From assembly GCA_031213475.1 (NCBI GenBank), contig JARUPZ010000005.1, positions 9,735,848-9,799,847 on the forward strand: a stretch of DNA of 64,000 nt, in the 5' to 3' direction. The DNA is from Nereocystis luetkeana (lineage: Eukaryota; Sar; Phaeophyceae; Laminariales; Laminariaceae). Positions within the stretch are counted from its first letter, which is position 1, and the number at the start of each line of letters is the position of its first letter. The position numbers were made by a program, and so were the translations under genes. Positions 1 through 11,317 of the stretch are shown piece after piece. The notes under the pieces were generated by a model. It was not told the origin of the DNA and searched no databases. It was given only the letters and a program-made list of their open reading frames with translations.

Positions 1-767
1 TCAATAATTTCAGAACATCCACCGATAAATCGGCAGCAGCTTAAGGGCTACGTATAAACTTGACATGGCAACGAGAAGGGCGTGTCTAAGAAGGGGTGGG
101 GTATTTGTTCCCGCCCCTTCTGACTGGGTGGGCTAATTAACTGAGGGACTCTTCTACGGTATTATGTAGTTGAAAATCGACTGGTGTTTCAATGTTGTAT
201 CCGGTTTTGCCTCTCCCACAGCACAGGATTATTTGTGGGATAGCGCGTGCCGAGCTCAGTTTTCTTAGTAGGGGTGCTTGGCTGAGATATTTAGTAAGAA
301 CCTCCATGTGCTATGTAGGAGGCTGCGCTATGTTTTCTCTCCCCCGCGCTGTATCACGACCCGAAAGCGGAAGCTCAAGGAGCGACAATATATATGCGCG
401 GCCTTGTCCTCACGATGGTCTAGAGGGTGGATCATTCGAGCAAGCAACGCTACCACGACTGCCTACTATATTGGTTGGCAGGGTCGGGGCAACAGTCCGT
501 ATGTCGAACACATCATGATATTCCTGGCCCCGATAGATAGACCAGATGATAGTGAGTTGTAACCTTGTACAGATGACGCAGATCGACCAAAATTATCTGT
601 ACAATGTCTACATACATACAGGCGATCTCGTCCGACGCGTGAAATGTTCCTCCGCTTCCGTGCGTATGTTCTCCGCTTCCTCATCTATATCCCGCACACT
701 GCCTGATGATGGAGCGACTACTGACAATAAAACTGACTCGCTTTGTGCTTCGCCTGCGGTTTTGCAG
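1..767. other. Left edge, no gene recognised
   Basis: I see no convincing exon, tRNA or repeat here. Short open frames exist on both strands but lack codon bias, splice-site pairs or recognisable motifs. The end of the stretch is a pyrimidine-rich run leading into a possible 3' splice site at 766-767. Confidence 0.4.
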
Positions 768-995
768 CTGGCTCATGCCCGACCTCTTCACGTCCCAGCT
801 AGACGTCGCCGCATCGGTGACCGAGCAGATGGCGGAGGCAGCCGAAGACGCAGAATCTCTTCGTCTGCTCGTCGACAACGCCTCCTCCCTGAAACACGGC
901 AGCAAGGTTGCCAGACGGTTCAAGAAGAGCACCGCGGAGGAATTTGAACCACGCGTACGCCCAAGCTTCGAGCAGACCTCGGAATTGGCAAGCAG
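768..995 (+). CDS. Candidate internal exon, unknown protein
   Basis: An open stretch of about 75 codons is bounded by a good acceptor (TTTTGCAG just before it) and a good donor (AGCAG then GTACGAG). It reads WLMPDLFTSQLDV and continues as an acidic, alanine- and glutamate-rich, probably helical segment (SVTEQMAEAAEDAESLRLL) followed by a basic stretch (KVARRFKKS). I do not recognise the family. The predicted exon starts and ends inside codons, so it would need partners on both sides, and none could be joined confidently. Alternatives are a dead exon or chance. Confidence 0.35.
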
Positions 996-1464
996 GTACG
1001 AGTAGTACAAGAAGGGGACAATATTTTTTGGAGGAGGGAGTACTACAAAGACGAGAGCCACTTCAACCACTGTGTTTGCGGTATAATAATAGCGCTTGCG
1101 GTATTTCTCTGCCAGCATGTCAACCCTGTCAACACTACAGTATATATTTAGTAGATTTGTGAACTGTGTAGCGACGTTTACAACGTCAAGATGCCCAATT
1201 TGCACACATTTCCTCGGAAAAAAAGAGGAGAAAATTAAATGGAGAAAGAGAGGAAAAAGAGTGCTGAAATATTGCCCAAGTCAGAAAAATTAACAAGAGT
1301 TTTTCTCCTTGGTGTAGGAGTGCCTAGATTTCCTCTTTTCGGAAAAAAGATCAGGAACGTCAGGCAACGGAGGACAAACGTTATTCGGTCACAACGGCCC
1401 TAAGAGTTGAAGTCCGGGTTTTATCCTCCAACACAGGTGCCACGAGCATGTACTGGCAGGAGTC

Positions 1465-1492
1465 GAAGAAGAAGAAGAAGAAGAAGAAGAAA
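1465..1492 (+). repeat. (GAA)n microsatellite
   Basis: About nine GAA units. In one plus-strand frame it adds a glutamate run directly before the amine-oxidase-like fragment that follows. Confidence 0.9.
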
Positions 1493-1502
1493 GTTCCGAG
1501 GA

Positions 1503-1650
1503 GAACGTAAGGCTTGACGGCGTGTACCTTATCCAGGAAGGCTATGGAGCAGTGTGGGACAAGATCGTTCACCAGGAGCAATTGCGCAGCAAGATCAAGC
1601 TTGGAGTGAACGTCCTCAAGATCGAACGCCGCGGTCTAGGAGACTACTAA
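1503..1650 (+). CDS. FAD amine oxidase-like exon fragment
   Basis: One plus-strand frame reads VRLDGVYLIQEGYGAVWDKI, then a spacer, then SKIKLGVNVLKIERR, ending at a stop at 1648-1650. The pattern 'GGYGxVxDxL ... IKLNxxVxxIER' is the substrate-domain stretch of flavin-containing amine and polyamine oxidases, where a glycine-rich loop and helix precede a beta strand with KIER. Only this short piece is present: no Rossmann GxGxxG motif or FAD-binding C-terminus lies nearby. It could be one exon of a gene running off the left edge or a dead fragment. A weak donor (CGCG then GTCTAG) at about 1634 would end the exon just after KIERR. Family assignment is by eye. Confidence 0.35.
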
Positions 1651-1692
1651 CGAAGCTGCGTGATCCAGATTGCACGAAGAAGGCCGCCCGCG

Positions 1693-1815
1693 GCTTTTGT
1701 TCCCAAGACGAATGAATCGCGCATCCATCTTGGCGGGAAAAATGTTACCTTTGGCGCCACCAAATCATGTGCCAATGATGCCGGTGTTGTTGCAGGAGGG
1801 GGGGTCCAGGCATGA
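1693..1815 (+). CDS. Possible coding fragment, unknown
   Basis: An open frame without its own ATG reads FVPKTNESRIHLGGKNVTFG and ends at a stop at 1813-1815. 'HLGGKNVxFG' vaguely recalls a strand of trimethylamine-methyltransferase (MttB) proteins, but the stretch is too short to assign. It lies 40 bp downstream of the amine-oxidase-like fragment in a different frame and may belong to another decayed exon. Confidence 0.15.
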   Translation, partial: AFVPKTNESRIHLGGKNVTFGATKSCANDAGVVAGGGVQA

Positions 1816-2145
1816 TAATAATTCGTAAGAGCCGTGGGTTTCGTGCGAAGGATGTAGGGTACTGCTGTCAAGGGCGCGTCCGGGGGTTCGACATCAGGGT
1901 TCGAGTATTTGAAAACAACTGTTCGTTGACGAACTCAACTCAAACGTCACGGACTAGGGCTTATCTATGATGAGAGGTCGGACTCCAGGGTGAATCAAAA
2001 GAGGGGACGTATGTATGTGTGGGAGAAAATATCCGCATTGGAATAGCCGAACGTATCGCGGTGCGTGAAATACTTTCTTCGGTCAGGCAGTTTTGCAGGG
2101 ATGTCAACCTGGTGTCATTCTCCGGTTGTAATAAATACCAGTATG
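1816..2145. other. No feature recognised
   Basis: Unique-looking sequence between the exon-like fragments and the tandem array. I see no splice-bounded open frame or repeat in it. Confidence 0.4.
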
Positions 2146-2244
2146 TTAGTACGAGGGGATGGTTGCCGGTTTACCGGTCGCAACATCCAAGCAAAGATGA
2201 AAAAAAAAAAAAATCCGGACGACAAATCAAGAGATGGATAAAAA

Positions 2245-2890
2245 AATCCTGAGGACCTTTAACAATCTGGGAGAAGGGACCTTTAGGTTGGTAGGCTGTT
2301 CGGATGTTTTGGTTCCTGTTGGGATCAAGGTACGGGCGAAGACCCAACCCAACCCCTGACTTATCTTCCTCTTCCTAGATATACTGTTTTTCTTGGGCTG
2401 CACTGAATATATTCGTTTCCCAAAACCAATCAACACCAATAATTCATGCGGCAAATAATATTCCATTCGGCTCGTTCCAATGCTCTCTGGGGGGGGTAAG
2501 ACACACCCTAACCCTAACCCTGACCCCAAACCGCAGCCAAAACGGGCCAAAACTCGCCATAAACGCGGCTACGCCGAGTTTGCATCGAACCAGGAAATTT
2601 CTCAGATAGATGCGGACGACGATGATTCCGAAGTGCAGACCACGCTACACATTTTTCAAGTAAAAGACATCCCTAAAGATCCCTTCTTCCAGACTGCTAA
2701 ACCTACTCAGGACCTTTAACAATCTGGGAGAAGGGATCTTTAGGTTGGTAGGCTGTTCGGATGTTTTTGGTTCCTGTTGGGATCAGGGTACGGGCGAAGA
2801 CCCAACCCAACCCCTAACCCTAACCCCAACCCTAACCCTAACCCTGACCCCAAACCGCAGCCAAAACGGGCCAAAACTCGCCATATAAAT
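2245..2890. repeat. Internal duplication with telomere-like tract
   Basis: The block beginning AGGACCTTTAACAATCTGGG at about 2253 returns almost unchanged at about 2708. A second shared block (GACCCCAAACCGCAGCCAAA) occurs at about 2521 and 2845. The two copies surround a plus-strand open stretch (2560-2719, reading HKRGYAEFASNQEISQ) that is otherwise unexplained. The whole block sits inside the 310-bp array. Confidence 0.75.
2806..2851 (+). repeat. Interstitial telomere-like (CCCTAA)n tract
   Basis: CCCTAACCCTAACCCCAACC followed by further CCCTAA units is a short, slightly degenerate TTAGGG-type tract on the minus strand. A smaller remnant (CACCCTAACCCTAACCCTGA) lies at about 2504. TTAGGG telomeres are known in brown algae as well as in animals and fungi. 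Confidence 0.7.
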
Positions 2891-3297
2891 CCTGGTGTCA
2901 ACAACAACGCAGATCGATGAGTGGATCTGCAGAAGTTGAGTGATGATACTCGACCATCGCCTTTCCTCGCGGGGTATAGCCGGTTCTGGCGACCATCGAG
3001 TCACTTCATCTTCCAGTGGGATGGAGGACGAATCCAGAGCAAGGAGACACATCTTGGTGTGTGATACGTTTCGTATGAATGACGCATAAAAGTGACCGCC
3101 CATGTGAGGAACGCTCTTTTTTGGAGTGTTACTGGTCACAACATTCAGAGATCTGAAAACAAAAAACAATAACACCCCAACGGCGAAGCAAGAGCTCGTG
3201 GTATCCGAGGTTTTTACCATGCGAGGAAGAGTTTTTGGCAAAAATACCGGTCGCAACATCCAAAACCATATAAACCTCATCATAGCGCCAAAAATCT

Positions 3298-3319
3298 ACT
3301 ACTACTACTACTACTACTA
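3298..3319 (+). repeat. (CTA)n microsatellite
   Basis: Seven ACT/CTA units inside the tandem array. Confidence 0.85.
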
Positions 3320-6315
3320 TTAATACTTACTGTAGAGCTGGATCAAACATACCTGGTGGATCCAAATCAGACTGACAAGTATTCGACAGTAGGTCTGCTG
3401 AACATGTATGTCTTGATCAAGCGCACTTCCACGCAGGACGCAGCCGACTGTGGTGATCTTCCAGTGGTGTGATCTCCCAGGGAGATTGAGGATGAATCTC
3501 GACAGCGGGGAGAAATACGCGTAAGTAAGTAGTGTGATACGCGTACAGCACAGCAGTAACGGTGTGAATGATGAAGCCTCCAAGCGTCTGCCCATGCGAG
3601 GAATGACTATTATAATTGGTTTACCCGTCGCAAACTCAAAATGTCTACGAGTACAAAAGATAGATCATATACTTACACCAACGGAAAATCAAGAAGAGGT
3701 TAATCAAAGATACATAGTGGGTCCGCAGCAAATCGACGAGCACGTCTGCTTGAAATATTTCGATCAGAATAGCGTACTCTCACGCAGAACATCCGACTCT
3801 GGCTGGTGGTCATCTAGATACATACGTGATCCCGCAGGAGGATGGAGGGGGAATCCATGGTAGGGATAACTAAGCCGGTGCTTGATACCCTGATACGCGC
3901 GTATCGTGTGAATAATTCATAGTAAATGGCTGCCTGTGTGAGGAAGGAGTGGTTTTCGGTTCACCGGTCGCAACACCCAAAGATCTAAAACCAATATTAT
4001 ATCCAAACGGCAACTGAAGAGCTGAATCAAAGCTACCGGGTGGATGCAAAGGAGATCGACGAGTCTGCTTACCGGGCTTGATCCGAACAGCCCACGTCCT
4101 CGCAGAACACAGTCGACTATGATGATCATCCAGGCCGCCGATACGATCTCCCGGTAGGATGAAGGGCAAATCGATACCAACCAGTACAAGGGAGATTGAG
4201 GTTGGTGTGTCATAAAAACGTGTCGTGTGAAAGAAGCTCGAATGACTGCCCATGCCAGGAATGGTTTTCGGTTTACGGGTCGCCACATACATCCGAAGAT
4301 CTGAAAACAACATGCAAACAGAAAATCAAATCGATGGGTCAAAGATATGTTGTGCACCCCACGCAATTCAGCTACCACTACAGGTAGTATGCCTGCTCAA
4401 GATGTCAGATCAGACCAGCGCACTCATACACAGAACACAGCGGGTTCAGGTCATCGTCGAGGTGTGTGATCTCCCATGGAGACGAAGATTGAATCCAGAA
4501 CAGACAGGGAGAAATAATAGTGTGTGATATGTATCGTGTGGGTGAAGGATATATGTGTCTTACCCTTTGAGGAATGGCTTCAGGTTTACAGGCCCCAACA
4601 TCAAAATATCTTAACCAATATCCAGACGGCGAATCGAGAGTTGGATTGAAGATACCTGGTTGATCCGAATCAGATTCTGGATCATCGAGTGGATCTGGTA
4701 AAACAAGTAAATCCAGCTCATTTTCATGCAGAACACACTCAAATCTGGTCGATGTAGAGCAAGTTATGTGGCCTACAAGGCAAATCGATGGAGGACGACT
4801 CTGTAGTATGGTAAAAAAAACTGGTCTGTGATACGTGCCGTGTGAACAAAGCATAAACGCCTGCCCATGCAAGGAATTATTTTCGGTTTACCGGTCGCGT
4901 CATCCAAAGGCCAACAACAAATATCCAAAGGGCGCATAAAAAGATAAGTCAAAGATACATAGTGGGTTCGAAGCAGATTGACGAGTACGTCTGTGTACAA
5001 TGTTTGATCTGACCACCAGCAGACTTCCACGCAGAACACAGCCGACTTCGGTGATAATACTATGTTGATCTCCCAGGGAAATTGAGGATCAATACGCAGT
5101 AGTAGAGAGAAATATATACCAGTATCCTTGATGAGTGTGATACGTGTAGAGTACGTACAGTAGCAACAGTGTCTAAATGGCCGCCCATGCGGCAGGAACG
5201 TCTTTCGGTTTACCGGTCGCAACATTCCAACAGCTAAAACAATATCGTATCCACACGGCAATCAACAGAGATGAATCAAAGACACCTGCCTGGTGGGCCC
5301 GAAGCAGAATGATGAATAGATCTGCGTACATATTTTGATGAGACAAGCGTATTCCCAAGCAGGACAGGACCTTCCAGTGAGATAGATGCAGGATAAATTC
5401 ACAGCAAGCAGTACAATGCTGGTGGTGTGTCATGTGTGTCGTGTGAATGTGAAGCGTAAGTTACAGCCGAAACCTAGAAAGGTTTCAGTTCACCGGTCGC
5501 GATACCTAAACAAAACTGTACTGCTGTAGCTACAATTACAACCGCCAAACCAAGCTCAGGATCAAAGATACCTGGCAGCTGCAAAGCAGACCGGCAACTA
5601 CACCTGCCGAGATGCTGTTTGACCAGACCAAGAGCGCGATTCCACGCAGAACACAGTCTCGTCTCTAATAATGAGCATCCAGCTATCTATGTGATCTCCC
5701 AGCGTGATAGACCAACAATGCGCACCAGGGAGAAATATGCTGGTGTGTGGTACATGTCGCGTGAATGGAGCAGAAAAGACTGCCCATGCGAGGAATATCT
5801 TTTGGTTTACCAGCCGCAACAACCAAATATCTGCAAACAATATCCAAACGGCACATCAGGAGATAGATCAGAGATACAGGGTGGTTCCGAAGCAGACCGA
5901 GGAGCAGGTTTGCCAAAGCAAATGTTTCATCAGACCAACACTGCCACGCAGAGCACAGCCAGCCCTGGGGGCCATTCAGGCATGCGACCTCGCAGTAAGA
6001 TGGGGAACAAATCCATAGTAGTGGTAGGGATAGACGAGCCGGTGTTTGACACGTATCGTGTGAATAAAGCATAGAGGGCTGCCCATGCGAGAAATAGCTT
6101 CCTCGGTTCACCGGCCGCAACATCCAAAGATCTAACATCAATATTGTAACGGAAAATTAAGAGATAGATGGATCAGAGACATCTTCTTGGTGGCTCTAAC
6201 GCAGACCGAGGAGAGCACGTCGGCTTGAACTGATCGATCAGACCAACGCGCTTCCACGCAGGGCATAGCCGGTGCTATTGAGCATCCTGCTACTTGTACA
6301 TTTAGATCAAGACTC

Positions 6316-6418
6316 TACACATGCCTTATCGCTGGAAATTGCCCTATAAGGCATGCCTTACCGTTGAAAACTACCCTTTAAGGCATGCACTACCGTTGGA
6401 AACTACCAAATAAGGCAC
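6316..6418. repeat. ~37-bp tandem repeat
   Basis: Three to four imperfect units of the form TAAGGCATGCCTTACCGTTG followed by GAAAACTACC. Each unit contains the palindrome AAGGCATGCCTT. It lies right after the 310-bp array. Confidence 0.75.
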
Positions 6419-6792
6419 GTCGCTAACGGTTTTATGGCATCTCCCGATTGAGGGACGCCATTCCAACTGCACACAGACGCCAGCGAGCAAGGCACCGGAG
6501 CCACGCTCACACGCCAGAGAGGGCCGCAGTGCGTGAGTGAGGTACGCCAGCCACGCCGATTGCCGAAGGCGAGATTCAAGCCTTCCTCGAATGAAGCGGA
6601 GGGTCATGGTGGTGCTGTGGATGATCCAGCGTTACAGGCTGTACTACTACTGGTGGGTGGAGGCAATTCGTCTTGGTCAACGACTGCTCCGCCGTGCAGG
6701 AGAAACTGTTCAAGAACTCAAGCCCACTCGAGTGCGTCAAGGAAAAATGGGTTGGACGAAGGGTGTCGGCTGGTGAGAGCGAAACACTATCA
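6419..6792. other. No gene recognised
   Basis: Overlapping open frames occur on both strands (for example a 78-codon minus frame at 6371-6607), but none shows a known motif or a splice-site pair. Confidence 0.35.
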
Positions 6793-6949
6793 GGGGGCGG
6801 GGGAGGGGGTGTACTCGATAGGAGAAATGTACTCAATTTCATGCATGTCCGTAGTCGTACGACCATAGACCCTCGCATCCCCACAATGCTGGGACGTAGC
6901 ATGTCGTGTTTTCACCGACCAGGCAGACATTGGGGGGCGGGGGTTGGGA
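6793..6949 (+). mobile_element. Repeat E copy 1, G-tract on both sides
   Basis: A G-rich tract (6793-6810) is followed by GTACTCGATAGGAGAAATGT and the conserved body (ATGCATG, CCGTAGTCGTACGACCATAG, ACCCTCGCATCC, TTTTCACCGACCAGGCAGAC). The copy stops at ACATT, where a second G-rich tract begins (6933-6949). It is truncated relative to the ~550-bp full copies. Confidence 0.8.
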
Positions 6950-7377
6950 GAAGCTCCGCAGCAATAAACCCGGGCGTAGAGAAAGGCAGACGTGCCTACA
7001 AAGTCAGCTAAATAGGCGCGCAGTGGAGCACAGACCACGGAGAATAGTGCACGTTAACGCCTCCACCGACTCCACGGCCAGGATTATGTTGTCGGAATGC
7101 CATCGCATCGTACCGCGTTTGATGGAGCCGGCCCAGGCGCTGCTGCCGGCGTCGTCGGGAGCAGCGAGCGGCGTGGAGACAGTCGAATACTGGAAGCGAG
7201 CAGCCGTGGGAGGTGCCGTCGACACGTGTTTTCTCAATCGACTCACTTGAGAGAAAGTCTCTCTACCTCGCTCAAAAGCTGGCGAAACGTGAAGCAGGAT
7301 GAGCAATCGCAGGACCTACAGCAGGCATAGTATCCCGTCAGTCATGAAACGGTTTGGCCAAAGCGTGCTCCCTTCAT

Positions 7378-7427
7378 CGGGGAGGAGGAGGAGGAGAAGG
7401 AGGAGGAGGAGGAGGAGGAGGAGGAGG
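7378..7427 (+). repeat. (GGA)n microsatellite
   Basis: About 16 GGA/GAG units with one AGAAGG interruption. Confidence 0.9.
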
Positions 7428-8249
7428 GCCCTCGCCGTCGGCGCAAGGAGTAGGAAAAGAGGAGAACAAAAAAGGTGAGAAGCTGAACAAATGGACACGG
7501 GAACCTGACAGACGCGGCTCGCCGTACACCTCTCTGAGTGTTTCGTTCGGAGGAGCTGAAAGAAACTTTTAAACGGAGAGGCAGGGGAGAGGGGAATTTT
7601 TTTTCTCAACGGCTCGATCATTCCTGCGACCCGGGCGCCAGTCGCTGGCGAAAACCCTATCGAAGGAACGTACAGATCACACCCGTTGGGCGCAAGGACG
7701 AAGGCCCATACAGGCGAACTTGACTTTCAAGGAGTACACGAGACTTACAGCACCGCGCAAGCGGAATACACAGGTTTTCCCGACATGTCAGCAGTGGAGC
7801 AACAACCACCATCCTGGCGGGCCTTGTCCTTCTGTGCCTGCTGTCAAGAGGACCCCTGTCGGGGTTGCAGCCAATCGCGCTGCTGGGGCACAAAGCAAGT
7901 GGTCGGAAGCTCCTGGGAAGTACCTCGCCAAACGACCTGCATAGATACGCTCTTTAAGGATGGCCTAGCGCCGCTGCAAGTGACGCAGGCGGGGACAAGG
8001 TGCAAAGCGGGACCTGCGAGGACCGCACCAGCAACCCAGTCAGTGCTCCGCCAAGGTCGTCCCCGACCCAACCGACTGCTTCGGTGCGGTAAACCCTACG
8101 AAAATAAGCGCCACAATTATCCAGTGTGACTACCCTAGCCGGGGTGGCAGAGTACTGAGCCGCCGGGCAAGGAGTATCTGTGACCACTCCTCTCCATGAT
8201 ACGTAGACCAGGTAGCGGAAGTATATCGTGACACGCCCCGACTGGTGCA

Positions 8250-8282
8250 CAGGGGGGAGGGCGGGGGGGGGGGGGGGGGGGA
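8250..8282 (+). repeat. G homopolymer
   Basis: GGGAGGGC followed by about 22 G residues. Unlike the E and F copies it is not followed by GTACTC. Confidence 0.9.
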
Positions 8283-9760
8283 CGGGTGACTGTGACCTAT
8301 CGAGGACAGTCTGTGTATGTGGGGGGGGTGGGTAGGCAGACGCCAGAAGCAAGGGCGGACTACGGTGTCGACGACAACGACCCACTTGGGAACGTTGCCA
8401 AGGGGGGGGGGGGGCACGCTGGTCATTCCGCGAGCAGCAGTGCCGGGCGTTCTAGCGTTCTTGCACAGTAGCTACGGCCACCGGCCGTTGCGTGGGCCCT
8501 CATGTTGTCTGAGAGCGAGCCGCCAGGAAGCACGTACTATCGTGTGGGTGCGGACCGAGGAAGCCAACGAGGAGCCAACGAAGGGTCATGATGCCTGGCC
8601 GCCTGCTGCCGGCGTGGGAGGTGTTCGGGACTGACCTCGCGAGGATTTAAAGAAGGCCCCCATCACCGCGGGAAAACGGAATTACCTCTACCGGTAGTGG
8701 TGAATCGGTTCAGCAGAGTGTTCGTGCATTGTATGCATCCCCCCTTAGATCCCAAGGATTAGTTGTGCGCGGCGTGAAACCTCCTGGCGTTGCTACTTAC
8801 CTTCGGCGTGCCGCGATTGACCGGCAGTGAAGCTGGTGAAGAAGCTTACCATCGAGTACGTCACAGTAGATACCCATCGAGACTCATGCCACTGGTGGGG
8901 GTTTTCACGTTTTGGCCCGAACATTTTCTGGCCGGTTGAGCTCCTTAAGTGAGCAACTACTAGTGTACCGGTTTACATTATGTGTTTTACTACTACTACC
9001 ACTACTACTACAGTAGAGTAGATTTGTTGTAGGGCTAGCGAGCAAAAACGTATGTCGGGTGGGACGTACGAACTTCTTCAAAGTTACGTTCCCGGCGACA
9101 TGTTGAGCTCCTCTTGTTTGCTAAACAAATCTCAGAAAAAAGTGCAGCACTCATACCGTGGCATTGATCTCTTATCCCAGTGACTGCGACCGTCACCCTC
9201 GCAGATAAAGGGGGCGTGGAGAGGATGGGCGAGTGGGTCCATGACGTATGGGCGGAGCTTTGCTCCACCTGGCCCGTGACTCCTTTCGGGCAGAGAACTC
9301 TTTAGGGTCGTTTTCGGCCGCGACGCGCGCGCGAACCTTGCACTCGACGTCCTGACCGTCGCTCTAGACGGCAACGACTTTCACGCGAGAGACCGGATTT
9401 TTTCTCCTTGGAGAAACAACAGCTGACGTTCATAAACCTACGAGGGTGACTTTGAAACGGTCGCAAGAGGGCAAGAAGAACACGTGACTCTTGCGGCACA
9501 ACGCGGGGTAATACGCACCCTGCGGAACTCCTCGGGCGAGCGGGCGCGTACAGCAGACCTATTTTTGGCCAATCAAGGAGGAAGACGGCAAGCTGACACG
9601 GGAGAGGGCACGCACACACGAAGTTGGCGGACAAGCATCGGACGGGGCCGTGTGCCGAGTAGCAGTCGTCGAGCCGCCGGGCCTCCCCTACCAGGCCACA
9701 CTTGAGTGGTCCCCTCTTCAGGAGGGGAGGCCGGTGTCGGCGGGACTTCTGCGCTATGCC

Positions 9761-9902
9761 GGCGCTTCGCGCTTGGTGCAAGCAATGTCTGCCTGGTCGC
9801 TGGAAACACGACGTGCTGTGTCCCGACATTGTAGGGATGTGATGGTCTATGGCCATACGACTGCTGTACGGCCATGAATGGTATCAAGTACCCCCCTCCC
9901 GC
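9761..9902 (-). mobile_element. Repeat E copy 2, reverse orientation
   Basis: On the minus strand this reads GGGAGGGGGGTACTTGATAC, then the E body through GACCAGGCAGACATTGCTTG to AAGCGCGAAGCGCC, where it is truncated. Identity to other copies is reduced, so it is an older insertion. Confidence 0.75.
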
Positions 9903-11310
9903 CTTCCTGTGTTCGCGGAAAGCCCAACCGAAACGCAAAATCGGTTTTTCGACATTAATATTGGTCGAAACGTATTCAAGTTTGGAGTTAGTTGTACCGC
10001 TGTTTCGTATGTTTGTGAAATCTGGCAGTAAGTCCAGCGCCGCCCATGTTTTCGAAGGAGCTTCTCACCAGGTATCTGCATGTTGCACTAACCTGGTGTT
10101 CAGCCAACACGTCAACAACACCCGGAGAATAAAGACATGGAAGGCGAAAGATTTATGATGCCCCTCTCTCTCGAATATCGCGATATATCACCAGGCTGCT
10201 GGTGGTGTTGGGTGCCAAATAGGTCACCTCAGATCGTTAACGAAAACGATCAACCCTTGCCTCGTACGTACGCAGCATTCATACAATAGGACCTTAACAC
10301 TGTGCACGACGGTGACACTAATAATGTTGTATACATAAGCTGCTGCCTCGAGGTGAATTCCTTAAACGCTCAAAACCGGACCATTTATTTTACCAACATT
10401 AGATAGAACAACTGTTATTGCCGTCGATGAGATGCATTCGAGCGCTGTTCTCAGCTTGCTTGTCTTTTTTTTGTTAAGTCGCAGTTGGAGTTGGTGCGAG
10501 TGTGGATAGAGAGACCAGTCGGCACCGGCACAGACGGCACCCCAGCTGGCGGGGTTGGGCTCTCAGACTCAACGTCTGTTTTTTTTCCTTGGAAAACCAA
10601 GAACAAAAAGCCCACGCTTCGCTCTCGCGTGCCTCATAGTAAAATACTGTTACTATATTACAGGACAGAGTTATATATATATGCCAGGACAGTAGTACGA
10701 TAGCAAGGCGGGAACAGGACACCCCACCCCCCAACAGCCATCAATAGGATGTGATTTGCCTGGTCCCTACGGCGGTGTTGTATTACGGGAAAGCACGTCT
10801 GCCGATATCTGTATATCGCAAAATGTCTCCCCGCGCCTCTAAGAAAAACCCACACGGCTCAACAGTTTAAGCGTGACAGGCACACCAAGACACTGAAAAA
10901 TGTTTGAAATATATACTCCCTGTAAATAAATGTAAAAAATGCAGCAGATCTTGACGTACCAGCACATGAGTACGTTAGTACGTATGTGTTTGTTGGTGAG
11001 TCTCATTACTGTATGATAATCGTACATATTATGGGCCTCTTCTGCTCTTGATATATAAAAAACGCAATATTTATTTATTTAATAGTTTCGGTCAGATTCC
11101 AACTATGAATCGAATATATGTATATATATATATAACGAGGGTCTCGTGCGGGTCAATCCGTCAAAAACACAAAAACACGAACAAACAGCATGCAAAAACG
11201 CGCTCGAAAACAAACAAATAACGTGTCAACTTTATCGGGGTCAAACCACTGTTCGGGGGCGAATACAACTAACTGTTGAAAAGAGCTACAGCTTGCTAAA
11301 TAAATGGTAG
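9903..11310. other. No gene recognised
   Basis: AT-richer sequence with short open frames only (for example 9874-10158 plus). A TATATATATA run lies near 11116. I find no domain, splice pair or known repeat. Confidence 0.35.
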
Positions 11311-11317
11311 AACGTGC

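Larger units (their letters stand above)
2150..6290. repeat. Degenerate tandem array, ~310-bp unit
   Basis: A recurring block reads roughly 'GTTTACCGGTCGCAACATCC', then AAAGATCTGAAAAC, then 'GAAGCAGATCGACGAG', then CACGCAGAACACAGCCGAC, then GTGATCTCCCAGGGAGATTG, then GTGTGATACGTGTCGTGTGAAT, then GCCCATGCGAGGAAT. The CCGGTCGCAACA landmark recurs near 2175, 3247, 3626, 3965, 4272, 4590, 4890, 5214, 5496, 5811 and 6112. The spacing is about 280-340 bp (mean about 310). Units differ by many substitutions and indels, so this is an old satellite-like array. The block 2245-2890 interrupts it. Confidence 0.85.
6950..9760. other. Gene-poor stretch with exon-like fragments
   Basis: Several short open frames are suggestive but unassigned. 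One is a plus-strand frame at 7087-7247 (LSECHRIVPRLMEPAQALLP) with a CAG-type acceptor before it and GTGGGAGG after it. Another is a plus-strand frame ending at 8129. A third is a minus-strand stretch ending at a good donor (GAAG then GTAAGT) near 8795. None has recognisable domains, so no gene is called. Confidence 0.3.

Noticed and set aside
2480-2719. 79-codon plus frame with basic and acidic segments
   Set aside because: Its start lies in telomere-like sequence and its end in the duplicated block, so most of the frame is repeat DNA.
3870-5433. Long minus frames of about 150 codons in the 310-bp array
   Set aside because: The unit length is not a multiple of three and frames shift from unit to unit, so a present-day gene is unlikely. 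Kept only as a finding.
7686-8129. 147-codon plus frame ending in a short Cys-rich motif
   Set aside because: The motif is too short and incomplete to assign to any family, and no partner domains lie nearby.
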